A stretch of DNA of 37,105 nt. It comes from Myxococcales bacterium. Lineage in GTDB: Bacteria > Myxococcota_A > Polyangia > Haliangiales > Haliangiaceae. The notes under the pieces are model-generated. The model saw only the letters and a list, made by a program, of their open reading frames with translations. It searched no databases and was not told where the DNA came from. Numbering within the stretch: the first letter of the stretch is position 1; each line of letters opens with the position of its first letter. Shown here piece by piece: positions 1 to 8,317 of this stretch. The position numbers and the translations under genes are program-made. The stretch is from the NCBI GenBank assembly GCA_028287115.1, contig JAQBQF010000139.1, positions 1-37,105 of the forward strand, given 5' to 3'.

Positions 1-5
1 CCGCG

Positions 6-674
6 ATGCAGACCGCGTCGGCCGATCCTCGCCGAGTCGTTGCCGTGCTCGACGTCCACGTCGACGGCGTCGCTCCGGAAGTTGCCGCGCAGTTCCAGAG
101 CAGCCTCGAGGCGCAGGTCGACGCGAAGCACTACCGGCTCGCGCCACGAGCGAGGGTCCGCGACTCGATGGCGAACTCGACGCGGTGGACCGACGGCTGC
201 GTCGTCGGGATTTGCCTCGCGGAGGTCAAGGCGAAGACCGGCGCCGACCTCGTGCTGCTCGCGGCGCTCACCGGATCCGGAACCAGCTTCGGCTTCGTGG
301 TGACGTTGGTCCGCACGGACACCGGACGCGTGCTCGCGCAAGAAGCGCAGCGCTGCGAGGTCTGCACGGTCAACGAGGTGCTCGCCGGATCGACGCTTGC
401 CACGATCAAGCTCCTCGACGCCGTGCCCGATAGCTTGCCGGACGACTCGACGAATCACGAGGTCGAGCGGGCGAAGCAGCCCTTGCAACATCAGATGACG
501 CGAGCGCGCCACCACCATCGGGTGCTCGGTGCGACGCTCACGTTCACCGGAATCGCCGTCGCCGCCGCCGGCATCGCGCTCTATGCGACCCAGAATCACG
601 CGACCTATGGCGTCGCAACAGCCGCGGCCGGTGGCGGGCTCGCGCTCGGCGGCGTGGTTTCCCTGGCGTTCTGA
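6..674 (+). CDS. Hypothetical protein with C-terminal membrane hairpin, probably 5'-truncated
   Basis: About 222 residues. The N-terminal two thirds form a soluble alpha/beta-like region starting VVAVLDVHVDGV. It resembles the TolB-N-like or FlgO-like sensing domains that precede membrane anchors in many myxobacterial proteins (from memory, not searched). A CEVC pair near residue 118 is a notable feature. The C-terminus has two hydrophobic stretches, at roughly residues 175-197 and 200-221, separated by a short polar loop, so it should be a membrane hairpin. No signal peptide is visible before the first strand, and the window begins only five bases upstream of the ATG. The true start may therefore lie outside the window, with this Met internal. 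Function unknown. Confidence 0.6.
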   Translation: MQTASADPRRVVAVLDVHVDGVAPEVAAQFQSSLEAQVDAKHYRLAPRARVRDSMANSTRWTDGCVVGICLAEVKAKTGADLVLLAALTGSGTSFGFVVTLVRTDTGRVLAQEAQRCEVCTVNEVLAGSTLATIKLLDAVPDSLPDDSTNHEVERAKQPLQHQMTRARHHHRVLGATLTFTGIAVAAAGIALYATQNHATYGVATAAAGGGLALGGVVSLAF

Positions 675-793
675 CGTCGGGACGGGTGATCGGTTGTCGA
701 AGGCGACAGCGTCCCCAGCCGGAAGCGTGATCTACATCGGGTCCGTCACGCATTCGCGGCGCGCGCGCAACTTGCGGTGGTAGGTTCGCCGGC

Positions 794-2674
794 ATGTTCG
801 TTCGCTCGGGTGCGCTCGTCGTCTTGCTGGGTGCTTGCAGCGGCACCCCGACGACCGCGCTGTTTGCCGCGTCCGCGCCCGGCGCTGATTTCTACGCCCT
901 GCCCTATCCCAACGATCTGCATCGCCACGACGACGGCAGCCTCGACCTATCGCAGTTTCCGACCAACAGCTTGCTCGTCGAGGACTACCGCAGCCATGCC
1001 GAGAGCCTCGACGGGTTCTCGCTCAACGGCGCGATCTTCGCGCGGTTCGACGGCCCGCTCGATCCGACGAGCCTCCCCGATCCTGCAGCCTCGATGCAGC
1101 CCAGCGCCTCGGTCTACATCATCAATGTCGACGAACGCTCGCCCGATCGCGGCCAGCGCACGCCGGTGATCGCGCACTTCCGTCCGGATGGCACGCAGAC
1201 GATCGGCATCGATCGCCTCGTCGTGCGTCCGTACCCCGGCTTCGGCCTCGACGAAGGCACCACGTACGCGATGGTGATCACGAACCGCGTGCTCGCGACC
1301 GACGGATCGCCCATCGTGGCATCCGCCGACTGGAACGCGCTGTCCGGCTCCGGCGGCGACGCGAAGATCAGCCACGCGCGCGACGTGTACGCCCGCCTGT
1401 TCACGTGGCTCGACGAGCCGGGCGATGACGAACGCGGCGATGTCGTGTCAGCCGCGGTGTTCACGACCCAGCACGCGACGTTCCTCGGCCCCGCGATTCG
1501 CAAGGCGATCTACGCGACGCCCACGCCAGTCGCTCGCAACGTGCTGTTCAACCTGCTGTCGACGAACTACACCATCTGGACCGGCGCCTACGATGCACCC
1601 AATCTCCAGACCGGCGATCCGCCGTATCTGAGCTCCGGCGGCGAGATCCAGATCGGCGCCGATGGCGCTGCGGTCGTCCAGAGGATGGAGCCGATGCGGT
1701 TTGCACTGACAATTCCACTCGGCACGATGCCGCCGAACGGCTGGCCGCTGTGCATCTACTCGCACGGCACCGGCGGCGACTGGAAATCGTTCATCGATGA
1801 CCTCACCGGCGATCGGCTCGCACAGCAAGGGATCGCGGTGATCTCGACCGATCAGGTGCTCCACGGCCCGCGCAACCCGACGACCGACCCCGCGATCTCG
1901 TTCTTCAACCTCGGCAATCCCCTCGCCGGTCGGGACAACGCGCTGCAAGGCGCCGCCGATGCCTGGTCGCAACAGCGCCTCGGGCTCGGCCTCAACTTCC
2001 CCGACAAGGCCTCGCAACCCGTCAAGTTCGATCCGACCAAGGTCTTTTTCTTCGGTCATTCGCAAGGCGGCCTGACAGGGCCGGCCTACATCGCGTTCGA
2101 GCCCGCGCTCACCGGCGCGGTCCTCTCGGGCACCGGCGGCATGCTCTATCTCAGCATGCTGTACAAGACGGCGCCGGTCGACTTCCCGAACCTCGTCGAG
2201 ACGCTGACGCGCGACACGCCGATGGACGAGGACAATCCCTCGATCGCGCTCGCGCAGATGTGGATCGAGCGCTCCGACGGCGTCAACTACGCGCGCTTCA
2301 TGGTGCGCGATCCGCAGCTCGCGCCCGACGGCACGCACCTCGCAGCTCGCAATATCTTTCAGACCGAAGGCTTCACCGATACCTACGCGCCGAACCCGTC
2401 GATCGAAGCGTTCGCGACCGCGCTCGGTCCCGATCAAGTGATGGCCGTCGACGAAAAAGACGTCCTCGGTCTCAAGCTGCGCGGCCGCAGCACGCTGCCA
2501 CCACCCGTCACGAACAACGACAACGGCGCCACCGCGATCCTCGCTCAGTACAAGCAGGCGTTCGGATCGAACGGACACTTCGTCGTGTTCGAGGTCCCGG
2601 CCGCACGCAAGCAGGCAGCTCAGTTCCTCGGCACGCTCGCGCGCACCGGCCAAGCGACCGTCGTCGCGCCGTGA
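794..2674 (+). CDS. Surface lipoprotein with alpha/beta-hydrolase (lipase-like) domain
   Basis: 626 residues. The first 15 residues are a lipoprotein signal ending LVVLLGAC, with Cys15 as the predicted acylated residue. The N-terminal region (ALPYPNDL, then DGSLDL and LDGFSLNGAIF) resembles the bacterial virulence-factor lipase N-terminal domain found in large secreted lipases. It is followed by a segment typical of Ig-like domains (LDEGTTYAMVIT). The hydrolase core has an oxyanion-type SHGTGGD near residue 323, the nucleophile elbow GHSQGG with Ser423, and a candidate catalytic His near residue 595 (NGHFVVF). It probably hydrolyses an ester or phospholipid at the outer membrane or cell surface, but the substrate cannot be read. 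It stands alone with about 120 bp upstream. Start chosen because it gives the lipobox. Confidence 0.75.
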   Translation: MFVRSGALVVLLGACSGTPTTALFAASAPGADFYALPYPNDLHRHDDGSLDLSQFPTNSLLVEDYRSHAESLDGFSLNGAIFARFDGPLDPTSLPDPAASMQPSASVYIINVDERSPDRGQRTPVIAHFRPDGTQTIGIDRLVVRPYPGFGLDEGTTYAMVITNRVLATDGSPIVASADWNALSGSGGDAKISHARDVYARLFTWLDEPGDDERGDVVSAAVFTTQHATFLGPAIRKAIYATPTPVARNVLFNLLSTNYTIWTGAYDAPNLQTGDPPYLSSGGEIQIGADGAAVVQRMEPMRFALTIPLGTMPPNGWPLCIYSHGTGGDWKSFIDDLTGDRLAQQGIAVISTDQVLHGPRNPTTDPAISFFNLGNPLAGRDNALQGAADAWSQQRLGLGLNFPDKASQPVKFDPTKVFFFGHSQGGLTGPAYIAFEPALTGAVLSGTGGMLYLSMLYKTAPVDFPNLVETLTRDTPMDEDNPSIALAQMWIERSDGVNYARFMVRDPQLAPDGTHLAARNIFQTEGFTDTYAPNPSIEAFATALGPDQVMAVDEKDVLGLKLRGRSTLPPPVTNNDNGATAILAQYKQAFGSNGHFVVFEVPAARKQAAQFLGTLARTGQATVVAP

Positions 2675-2748
2675 GCTAGCTGCGCGTCACGGGTCTTGCG
2701 GCGTTCGCAAACGAGCTCGCGCCGATCGCACGTTACTGATTTCCGACG

Positions 2749-3872
2749 CTACGGCGCGGCGAACCGTCGGATCCCAGCGTCGCTCGCCCACCACAGCCAG
2801 CCATCATGCCACAGCAGCTCGTTCGCGGGATCACAGTGACCGAGGAGCTGGGGCGTACCGTTCGGCTTCTCCACGCTCCAGATCTCCGAGACGCCGCGAT
2901 CGGTGGCGACGAAGTAGACCGCGGTCGGGCTCGTGGTGATCGCGGTCGCATTCTTGATGCTGGCGATGATGCGCGGCGAGCCCCCTTGCTTCGCCACGGC
3001 TTCGACCGTCGGGTCATCCGAGTGGTCGTCGACCCGCTGGATCCAATAGATCGTGTCGTCGTCGGTCGTCATCGCCGCGACGCTTGCCGCACGTTCTTTT
3101 GCGATCGGCGCGGGTTCACCGCCGGCTCGGCGAGCTTCATCACGAAGGTCGCGTCGCCGTCCGCGGACTTGTACGGTTTCTCGAGCCAGTAGAGCGCATC
3201 GCTGCTCGTCATCGCCATCACGAGCCGATCGCGCCCCATCGCGACCTCGTCATCGCGTGCGTGCGTTTGTCGATCGCGTTGATCTCGTACTCGCCGACCG
3301 CGTAGACGGTGCGATCGTCCACGACGATCTGCAGCCACCCAGGATGTGATGCGACCTCCTTGCCGTCGTGCATGATCCGGCCGAGCTCACCCGAGAGCTG
3401 TAACCAGTAGGCACCATCCGCGCCAGCCGCGATCGCAATGCCCCATTCGTTCCCCTTGGGCTTCGGGACGAGCGCTTTGATTTTACCCGTCGACAGCGAC
3501 GCCTCGTGGACACCGGAATTTCTTGCAGTAACCCAGTATGCGCGATCTTTCCAGATCGCCATCGAGCTCATCGCCGCGTTCACCTTCACCGCCAGCGAGC
3601 CGATCTCCGGCGAAGCCGGGGCTGCGTCTGGCGAGACGTGCTGCAGCGGTGGTGTAGTCCGCGCCCTCGTGCCCGCCAGCGACGCCGGCGATGCGGCAAC
3701 CTCAAGCTGCCCAAGTTCCGCATCGTCGAGCTCGTCGCGCGCGCGTCGGCTGCCGTGGGCCGACCTCCTGCGACGCGTATTCGCGGACGACGTGCTGCAG
3801 TGCCCGAGAGACTGCAATCGCTGCTGCGGCAGGCGATGACGGCCGAGACACGCACCTTCCCGACCGGCCCAT
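2749..3872 (-). pseudogene. Frameshifted beta-propeller-type gene (about seven YW repeats)
   Basis: Three minus-strand frames together carry one protein. The upstream frame contains SPEIGSLAVKVNAAMSSMAIW (from about 3640) and runs to a stop near 3218. The next frame carries RLVMAMTSSDALYWLEKPY and stops near 3069. The last contains TTDDDTIYWIQRV and ends at 2749. Across the joints the repeat continues without a break: AYWV, AYWL, VYAV, LYWL, IYWI, VYFV, LWWA, each about 40 residues apart, as in a seven-bladed propeller. One-base indels near 3230 and 3115 would rejoin the frames. The 5' part is unclear: an ATG at 3872 opens a frame that would need a third shift near 3720. Either a decaying gene or assembly indels. 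The product would have been a secreted or lipoprotein propeller of unknown role. Confidence 0.6.
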
Positions 3873-3908
3873 CGCTGCGGCGGTGAGTGCTCGTACGACA
3901 AACCCCTG

Positions 3909-4694
3909 TCAGCGCTTGATCTTGATCGCGACCGTCTTCGACAGCCGCTTGCCTGCGGTTCGCACGCCAGCCTCGAGGGTGTAATCACCGGGGGCGAGCG
4001 GTGAGTCGGGAACGACCACGCTGCAGCGATCCTTGCCGCCGCGTTTCTTCGCGGGGAACCCGGTCGCATGAATGGAAGCCTGCATCGTCGCTCGCCCGTG
4101 CGCGTCGAGTCGCACGCGCATGATCGGATCGGGCTGTCGCGGGCCCGTGTCAGCGCCGAGCAGCTCACCGCATCCATCGTTCGTCAGCCCGCCAGTGACC
4201 GAGCTCGCCCAATCCTCCTTGACGTCCAGGCCATGCTGCAAGATCTGCAGCTCGAGCAAAGCCGTCGCAAAAAAGTTCTGAGAGTCCGAGATCGGAATTT
4301 CGACCCACGTGGGATCATCGGTGTCGTTCACGAGGCTCGCGCTCACCTTGATCTCCTTGCCAGGCGCAGCCGTCGCGCTGTTGACCGTGACCTCGAGCGT
4401 CGGCGCAGGCGCAGCGGCATGAGTAGCCGCGGCGACGTTGCAGTGACCTGATCGGGCAAGCGCGTCGAGATCGAGCGCCGGTCCGGAGCACGCAGGATCG
4501 AGCGAATCGGCGGGAGGCGAGGCTGGCGGTGATGGTGTAGGTGCGGGCGCAGGACGCTCCGCCTCAGCCTCTGTAGCCGACGGGTGCGCGGGTTCGCTCG
4601 CTCGATGCGGACTCTGCGTCCGTGCGGCTGACGAATGGCAGCCGGCGAGGAGGGACGCGAGCGGTAGCAGGAGCATTCGCATCGGCAGCATCAT
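3909..4694 (-). CDS. Lipoprotein with proline/alanine-rich linker and Ig-like domain
   Basis: 261 residues. The signal peptide ends LASLLAGC with Cys19 as the lipidation site. Residues about 25-65 are a low-complexity Pro/Ala/Ser/Glu linker, which would extend the domain from the membrane. The C-terminal domain (from about residue 95, LEVTVNSATAAPGKEIKVSASLVND) has alternating strand character. It ends with DYTLEAGVRTAGKRLSKTVAIKIKR, like an intracellular-protease-inhibitor or Ig-like fold; that comparison is loose. A CSGPA and a CGELL Cys may form a disulfide. Three Met codons lie within the first six residues, so the exact start is uncertain. It lies upstream of the frameshifted propeller gene on the same strand and could once have been co-transcribed with it. 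Function unknown. Confidence 0.7.
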   Translation of the reverse strand: MMLPMRMLLLPLASLLAGCHSSAARTQSPHRASEPAHPSATEAEAERPAPAPTPSPPASPPADSLDPACSGPALDLDALARSGHCNVAAATHAAAPAPTLEVTVNSATAAPGKEIKVSASLVNDTDDPTWVEIPISDSQNFFATALLELQILQHGLDVKEDWASSVTGGLTNDGCGELLGADTGPRQPDPIMRVRLDAHGRATMQASIHATGFPAKKRGGKDRCSVVVPDSPLAPGDYTLEAGVRTAGKRLSKTVAIKIKR

Positions 4695-4789
4695 AGCCGG
4701 TCGTCGAGTCGCGGGTACGCGCGATCCAAAGACTCCTGCGCCTGTGAGGTCACCTATTGCGATCTCGCCCGTGTCACATTGATCTCGTG

Positions 4790-4951
4790 ATGCCGGAGCT
4801 CGTCACCGAACGACTCGCGATGTGCGTTCCCACGCTCGCTGACTTCGAGAGCTCGGTCGCGATGTGGGGCGATCCGGACGTCGTGAACCACATCGGCGGC
4901 AAGCCGTCCACGCGTGAGGAAGGCTGGGGTTGCTCAGGCATTGTAAGTTAA
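4790..4951 (+). pseudogene. Truncated GNAT acetyltransferase (N-terminal fragment)
   Basis: The first ~45 residues from the ATG at 4790 read like the start of a RimJ/RimL-type GNAT acetyltransferase: LVTERLAMCVPTLADFES, then MWGDPDVVNHIGGKPSTREE. A normal family member is about 170 residues and carries the acetyl-CoA-binding loop (R/Q-x-x-G-x-G/A) much further on. Here homology-like sequence ends near 4925 and translation stops at 4951. No remainder is visible downstream because the next gene on the opposite strand begins its 3' end at 4991. It is therefore a fragment without the catalytic core. The break coincides with AT-rich inverted repeats (4938-4986). Confidence 0.65.
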
Positions 4952-4986
4952 AACAATGCGACGCGATTGCGGCAACTCGAGTTGCC
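4938..4986 (-). terminator. Paired hairpins at the 3' end of the FHA-sigma-54 gene
   Basis: Just beyond the stop of the minus-strand activator gene is a perfect 16-bp palindrome (4971-4986, GGCAACTCGAGTTGCC). Further on is a second inverted repeat with 7-bp arms GCATTGT/ACAATGC (4938-4944 and 4953-4959), whose loop is rich in A/T. On the minus strand the first hairpin is followed some 17 nt later by TTGTTTTAAC. This fits a transcription terminator, although the T-run is not immediately adjacent to the first stem. Confidence 0.4.
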
Positions 4987-4990
4987 AGCG

Positions 4991-6472
4991 TTAGTCCATG
5001 TCGCCGCCCTTGAGGCCGTGACGCTTCAAGAGCTCGCGAAGGTGGTAGCGCGTGAGCCCGGCCTCTTGCGCCGAGCGCGTGATGTTGCCGTCGTTGCGCA
5101 CCATCAGCGCCGTCAGGTACGCGATCTCGAACGCGTCGACGACGGTCTGCTTCGCGCCTTTGAACCCGAGGCCCGCTTTGAGCAGCGAGGCATCGAACGT
5201 CGCCGGACCGGTTTGCTGCGGCAGCTCGACACCCGAGAGGTGCGCCGCTGCGCGCTGTGCCGCGTGCTGCCCGGCCTGCGCGAGATCGTGCGAGACGACG
5301 ACGCTCGGCCCCATCTCGCGACCGAACACGAGATCAGCGCGCGTGATCACCGGCCCGTCGGAGAGCGCGGCGGCACGCTCGACGACGTTGCGCATCTCGC
5401 GAACGTTGCCGGCCCAGCTGTGGCTCATCAGCGCCGCCATCGCGTCTTGCGAGTACGACATCGTCATGCCGCGCCGGCCCGCGACCTCGCGCAAGAAGTG
5501 ATTCGCGAGACCCGGGATGTCCTCGCGCCGCTCGCGCATCGGCGGCAGCTCGATGTGGACGACCGAGAGCCGGAAATACAAATCCTCGCGGAACCCGCCG
5601 CGGTTGACCTCTTCGCGCAGATCGCGATTGGTCGCTGCGAGCACGCGGACATCGACCTTGTGCGTGCGATCGCCGCCGACGCGCTTGATCTCGCGCTGCT
5701 CGAGCACGCGCAGGAGCTTCGGCTGCAACGAGATGTCGAGCTCGCCGATTTCGTCGAGGAAGATCGTGCCGCCGTTCGCTTGCTCGAAGCAGCCGACCTG
5801 CTGCGCGTGCGCGCCGGTGAAGCTGCCCTTCTCGTGACCGAACAGCGTCGATTCGATCAGCTCGCGCGGGATCGATCCGCAATCGAGCACGACGAACGGC
5901 TTGTTCTTGCGACCCGAGGCGTTGTGCAACGCGCGCGCGACCATCTCTTTGCCCGTGCCGGTCTCGCCGGTGATCAGGCAGGTCAGCTCGCTCGGTGCGA
6001 CCTTCTCGAGGTGCGCGAAGATCTCGCGCATCGCCGGCGAGGCGCCGAGCATCATGTCGAAACGATCCTTCTTCGACATCTCGATCTCGACGACGTCTTG
6101 CAGCGTCTGGAACTGGATGTTCGTGTGGCCGATCCGGAACACCGTGCCGGGCCGCAGGAACACCTCGCGAATCCGCAGCTCGCCGACAAAGATCCCGTTA
6201 CGCGAGTTCAGATCGCGCAGGCGATAGCCGTCATCGCGCGCGGACACTTCGAAGTGCGATCCCGAAACGGCTTTGTCCTGGACGACCAGGTCACTGATGA
6301 TGCTGCGGCCGCCGGTGACGCGCGGCTTCGAGATCTCGAGCTCCTTGCCCTGATCCGCGCCGCTCACGACCACGAGCTTGCCCTTCCGGAGTCGGCGAAC
6401 GGTGGCCCACTCGCCCTCGAATAGCGTGGTTAGACCCGTGCCGGATTCGAATTGTGGGTCGGCGTCTTCCAT
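4991..6472 (-). CDS. FHA-domain sigma-54-dependent transcriptional activator
   Basis: 493 residues. The order is an FHA phosphothreonine-binding domain (about 30-122; [25 protein letters not shown] carry the conserved G-R, S-x-x-H and N-G signature), then an AAA+ sigma-54 interaction domain, then a Fis-type HTH at the C-terminus ([20 protein letters not shown]). The AAA+ part has Walker A GETGTGKE (169-176), the sigma-54-contact loop GSFTGA (216-221; the usual form is GAFTGA) and Walker B GGTIFLDE (about 234-241). It should remodel RNA polymerase-sigma-54 closed complexes, with input from a Ser/Thr kinase-phosphorylated partner read by the FHA domain. This architecture is a hallmark of myxobacteria. 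No kinase gene is adjacent. The gene downstream of it is a broken acetyltransferase on the other strand. Length is normal for the family. Confidence 0.93.
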   Translation of the reverse strand: MEDADPQFESGTGLTTLFEGEWATVRRLRKGKLVVVSGADQGKELEISKPRVTGGRSIISDLVVQDKAVSGSHFEVSARDDGYRLRDLNSRNGIFVGELRIREVFLRPGTVFRIGHTNIQFQTLQDVVEIEMSKKDRFDMMLGASPAMREIFAHLEKVAPSELTCLITGETGTGKEMVARALHNASGRKNKPFVVLDCGSIPRELIESTLFGHEKGSFTGAHAQQVGCFEQANGGTIFLDEIGELDISLQPKLLRVLEQREIKRVGGDRTHKVDVRVLAATNRDLREEVNRGGFREDLYFRLSVVHIELPPMRERREDIPGLANHFLREVAGRRGMTMSYSQDAMAALMSHSWAGNVREMRNVVERAAALSDGPVITRADLVFGREMGPSVVVSHDLAQAGQHAAQRAAAHLSGVELPQQTGPATFDASLLKAGLGFKGAKQTVVDAFEIAYLTALMVRNDGNITRSAQEAGLTRYHLRELLKRHGLKGGDMD

Positions 6473-6524
6473 CCACTCGACCGTATCACGGGGAAAGATG
6501 CCCCTGACACTTCCCCGCGATCCC

Positions 6525-7265
6525 TCAGTTAATGAAGCGTTCGTCGGAGCGCTTCTTCTTCTTCGGGGACGGTGGTGTCTTGAGCGCGCCTCCGTCGATC
6601 ACGGAGAGCCGCGCACGCGCCCGCGCGATTCGCCAGCGCCGCAACGCCAGGCTCGGGCTCCACCGCTTCGAGGTCATCACGACGGCCGACAGGATCGCGG
6701 CCGCAAAGGCGGCTCCTTGCTCCCACTTGCCTTGGATCGTCACGAACAGCACCAGGAATGCCATGAAGCCGAGCATGAGCTGCCGGCCGGTCATGCGAAT
6801 GTAGAACGAGAACTCGACCGGCTGCCGGGCATAGAGAATGCCGAACGCCACGATCGACGCGTACACGAACGGCGCGAGACCCGCGATCATGACGGGACGC
6901 CCGGTCGCGAGTCCCATCAGCGTCCCGCCGAGAGTCCCGGCGACCGACGTGACGATCACGAACCGATAGAACCGCGACGTGCCCCAGAATTTCTCGAGCG
7001 TAGGCACGAACATCCAGAGCACGAGCATCGTCATCACGAGGCCGATGAAGTCCGGCTCGATCAGCGGGCTCGTCAGCAGCGTCCACACGTGGCCCTGATG
7101 GAACACGCTCTGGGGCGTCGCGAGCACCCACGGGGCGAGCTCCGCCCGCGTAGGAAGATCGATGAACATCAGCCATGCGAGCGACAGCACGAGCTGCAGC
7201 ACCGCGATGACGAGCGCACCCCGGGTGATCCGGGCTGCCTTCAACTGCTGTCGCAGCTTGCTCAC
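6525..7265 (-). CDS. Rhomboid-fold membrane protein, apparently lacking the catalytic serine
   Basis: 246 residues with about six hydrophobic segments: roughly 17-37, 70-90, 103-122, 127-147, 160-178 and 185-197. The segment HQGHVWTLLTSPLIEPDF followed by VLWMFVPTLEKFWGTSRFYRF matches the L1 loop and TM2 region of rhomboids (the usual E-x-x-W/F-G-S pattern). In the TM4 position, where active rhomboids have G-x-S-G, this protein reads IAGLAPFVYAS. No His suitable for the dyad is seen in the last membrane segment. It is therefore likely a non-proteolytic rhomboid-like protein (TMEM115- or derlin-like), perhaps a membrane chaperone; this is inference. The C-terminus is a basic cytosolic tail ending PSPKKKKRSDERFIN. 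The gene lies 52 bp upstream of the FHA activator on the same strand. Confidence 0.7.
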   Translation of the reverse strand: MSKLRQQLKAARITRGALVIAVLQLVLSLAWLMFIDLPTRAELAPWVLATPQSVFHQGHVWTLLTSPLIEPDFIGLVMTMLVLWMFVPTLEKFWGTSRFYRFVIVTSVAGTLGGTLMGLATGRPVMIAGLAPFVYASIVAFGILYARQPVEFSFYIRMTGRQLMLGFMAFLVLFVTIQGKWEQGAAFAAAILSAVVMTSKRWSPSLALRRWRIARARARLSVIDGGALKTPPSPKKKKRSDERFIN

Positions 7266-7318
7266 GAAGCGACCTTAGCACACGGGTCGCGACGGCCCCG
7301 CTCGCCTGAAACCGGGGG

Positions 7319-7378
7319 CTGGCACGACTTTCACCACTCTTGGGGCGAGCTCGCGAAACGTTGTGAAAGTCGTGTCAG
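7319..7378. repeat. Imperfect long inverted repeat (REP/MITE-like)
   Basis: Arms CTGGCACGACTTTCAC (7319-7334) and GTGAAAGTCGTGTCAG (7363-7378) are complementary over 16 bp with one mismatch, separated by 28 bp. Outside these the complementarity continues imperfectly through the G-rich/C-rich flanks (GGGGG before, CCCCGCC after). It lies between two minus-strand genes. The size and the GTGTCAG ends resemble REP elements mobilised by REP-associated transposases, but only one clear copy is visible in this window. Confidence 0.5.
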
Positions 7379-7397
7379 TCCCCGCCGAAACTGACAA

Positions 7398-7419
7398 CGC
7401 CCACCGTCGAGGGTGGGCG
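7398..7419 (-). terminator. Hairpin terminator downstream of the 7441-8181 lipoprotein gene
   Basis: An 8-bp GC stem, CGCCCACC / GGTGGGCG with a 6-nt loop, lies 22 bp past the stop codon of the minus-strand lipoprotein. On the minus strand it is followed by TTGTCAGTTT, a moderate T-tract. Reasonable intrinsic terminator; strength uncertain. Confidence 0.55.
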
Positions 7420-7440
7420 CAGCCGACGGATCGGATCCGG

Positions 7441-8181
7441 TTACTTGCCGGTGATCGGGATCGTGATCGTTCCGAGGTCGGTGACCTTGTTCGGCGACGC
7501 GATCACCCTGTTGCTGATCGCCGGCGCGGTGCCGATCGCCTGCATTTGCGAGTTCAGTGCGTCGACCGAGATCGTGTACGTCGCGGCCTTGAAGCCCGAC
7601 GTCACACCCGCGTGGTCTTCGCAGGTGAACACGTCGCTCGCCGAGTTGGCCGAAGTTGCGACGTCGGTGCTGATCGCCTCGACACCACCGGTCGCGCCGG
7701 CCTGGGTGCAGGTCAGCGAGTTATTCGAGGTCGCGCCGACCAGGTTCCAGGCAAGCTGGAAGTAACCGCCATCGACCAGGATCTCCGCGGAGAACGTCTT
7801 GTTGGCGACCGTGACATCGACGTCCGCCGAGAGCGACTGCGCGTAGACCGACGTGTTGTTCGTGTTCGCGATCTCCACCCAGGTCTGATAAAGGCCGGGC
7901 GGCAGCTCGGTCGCGGAGCCTTGGCCCGCGGAGCAGTTGAACAGATCGATGAACGGCTGCCCGATGTTGGCGCCGGTCGTCGGGCTGATCTCCTGGTTAT
8001 AAAGGGCGGCCGTGTCGAAGCCGGGCGGGCAGGAGACATTGTGTCCGGTTGCGGTCCCGACGTCGGCCGTCCTCAGGGTCCACGTCGCGGACACGGTGGC
8101 CGTGTCGACTGGCGTGGCTGTGGTGGTGCAGCCCGTGGCCGCGGTCAGTGCAATCAAACTTCCAAGGACGACGTTCTTCAT
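7441..8181 (-). CDS. Lipoprotein with two tandem W-x-L / Cys-pair domains
   Basis: 246 residues from the ATG at 8181, preceded by a good ribosome site (GAGGGG, 8191-8196 region). The signal ends ALTAATGC with Cys18 lipidated. The mature part looks like two copies of one ~100-residue domain: W34-T-L, C51, F-N-C83 and then W145-N-L, C158, F-T-C187. Each copy has a Cys pair about 30 residues apart that could form a disulfide, and each ends in a G-x-Y-type strand (PPGLYQTWVEI; AATYTISVDAL). Strand-rich composition suggests beta-sandwich domains outside the cytoplasm. The upstream gene on the same strand seems to encode a single copy of the same domain. Function unknown; not a family I can name. 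Confidence 0.75.
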   Translation of the reverse strand: MKNVVLGSLIALTAATGCTTTATPVDTATVSATWTLRTADVGTATGHNVSCPPGFDTAALYNQEISPTTGANIGQPFIDLFNCSAGQGSATELPPGLYQTWVEIANTNNTSVYAQSLSADVDVTVANKTFSAEILVDGGYFQLAWNLVGATSNNSLTCTQAGATGGVEAISTDVATSANSASDVFTCEDHAGVTSGFKAATYTISVDALNSQMQAIGTAPAISNRVIASPNKVTDLGTITIPITGK

Positions 8182-8317
8182 TTGGTTTTTCCCCTCAAGA
8201 GCTAAGACGGGTCGGTTAGGCCACGTATGGACGACGCGGCCGAGTATCTCTTCACTGCGATTGTTAAGGCAAGGATCGCGCCACTCTAGCGGTGGTCTCA
8301 TGTGACGGTGGCTAACG

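Noticed and set aside
1448..2653. A 401-codon minus-strand open frame opposite the lipase-like gene
   Set aside because: Low-complexity Arg/Glu/Val composition, no motif, fully covered by the hydrolase with a GHSQGG elbow.
4967..6424. A 485-codon plus-strand open frame opposite the FHA activator
   Set aside because: Its sequence is Arg/Ala/His/Leu-rich without motifs, and the minus strand holds a complete FHA, AAA+ and HTH protein. It is an antisense frame of GC-rich DNA.
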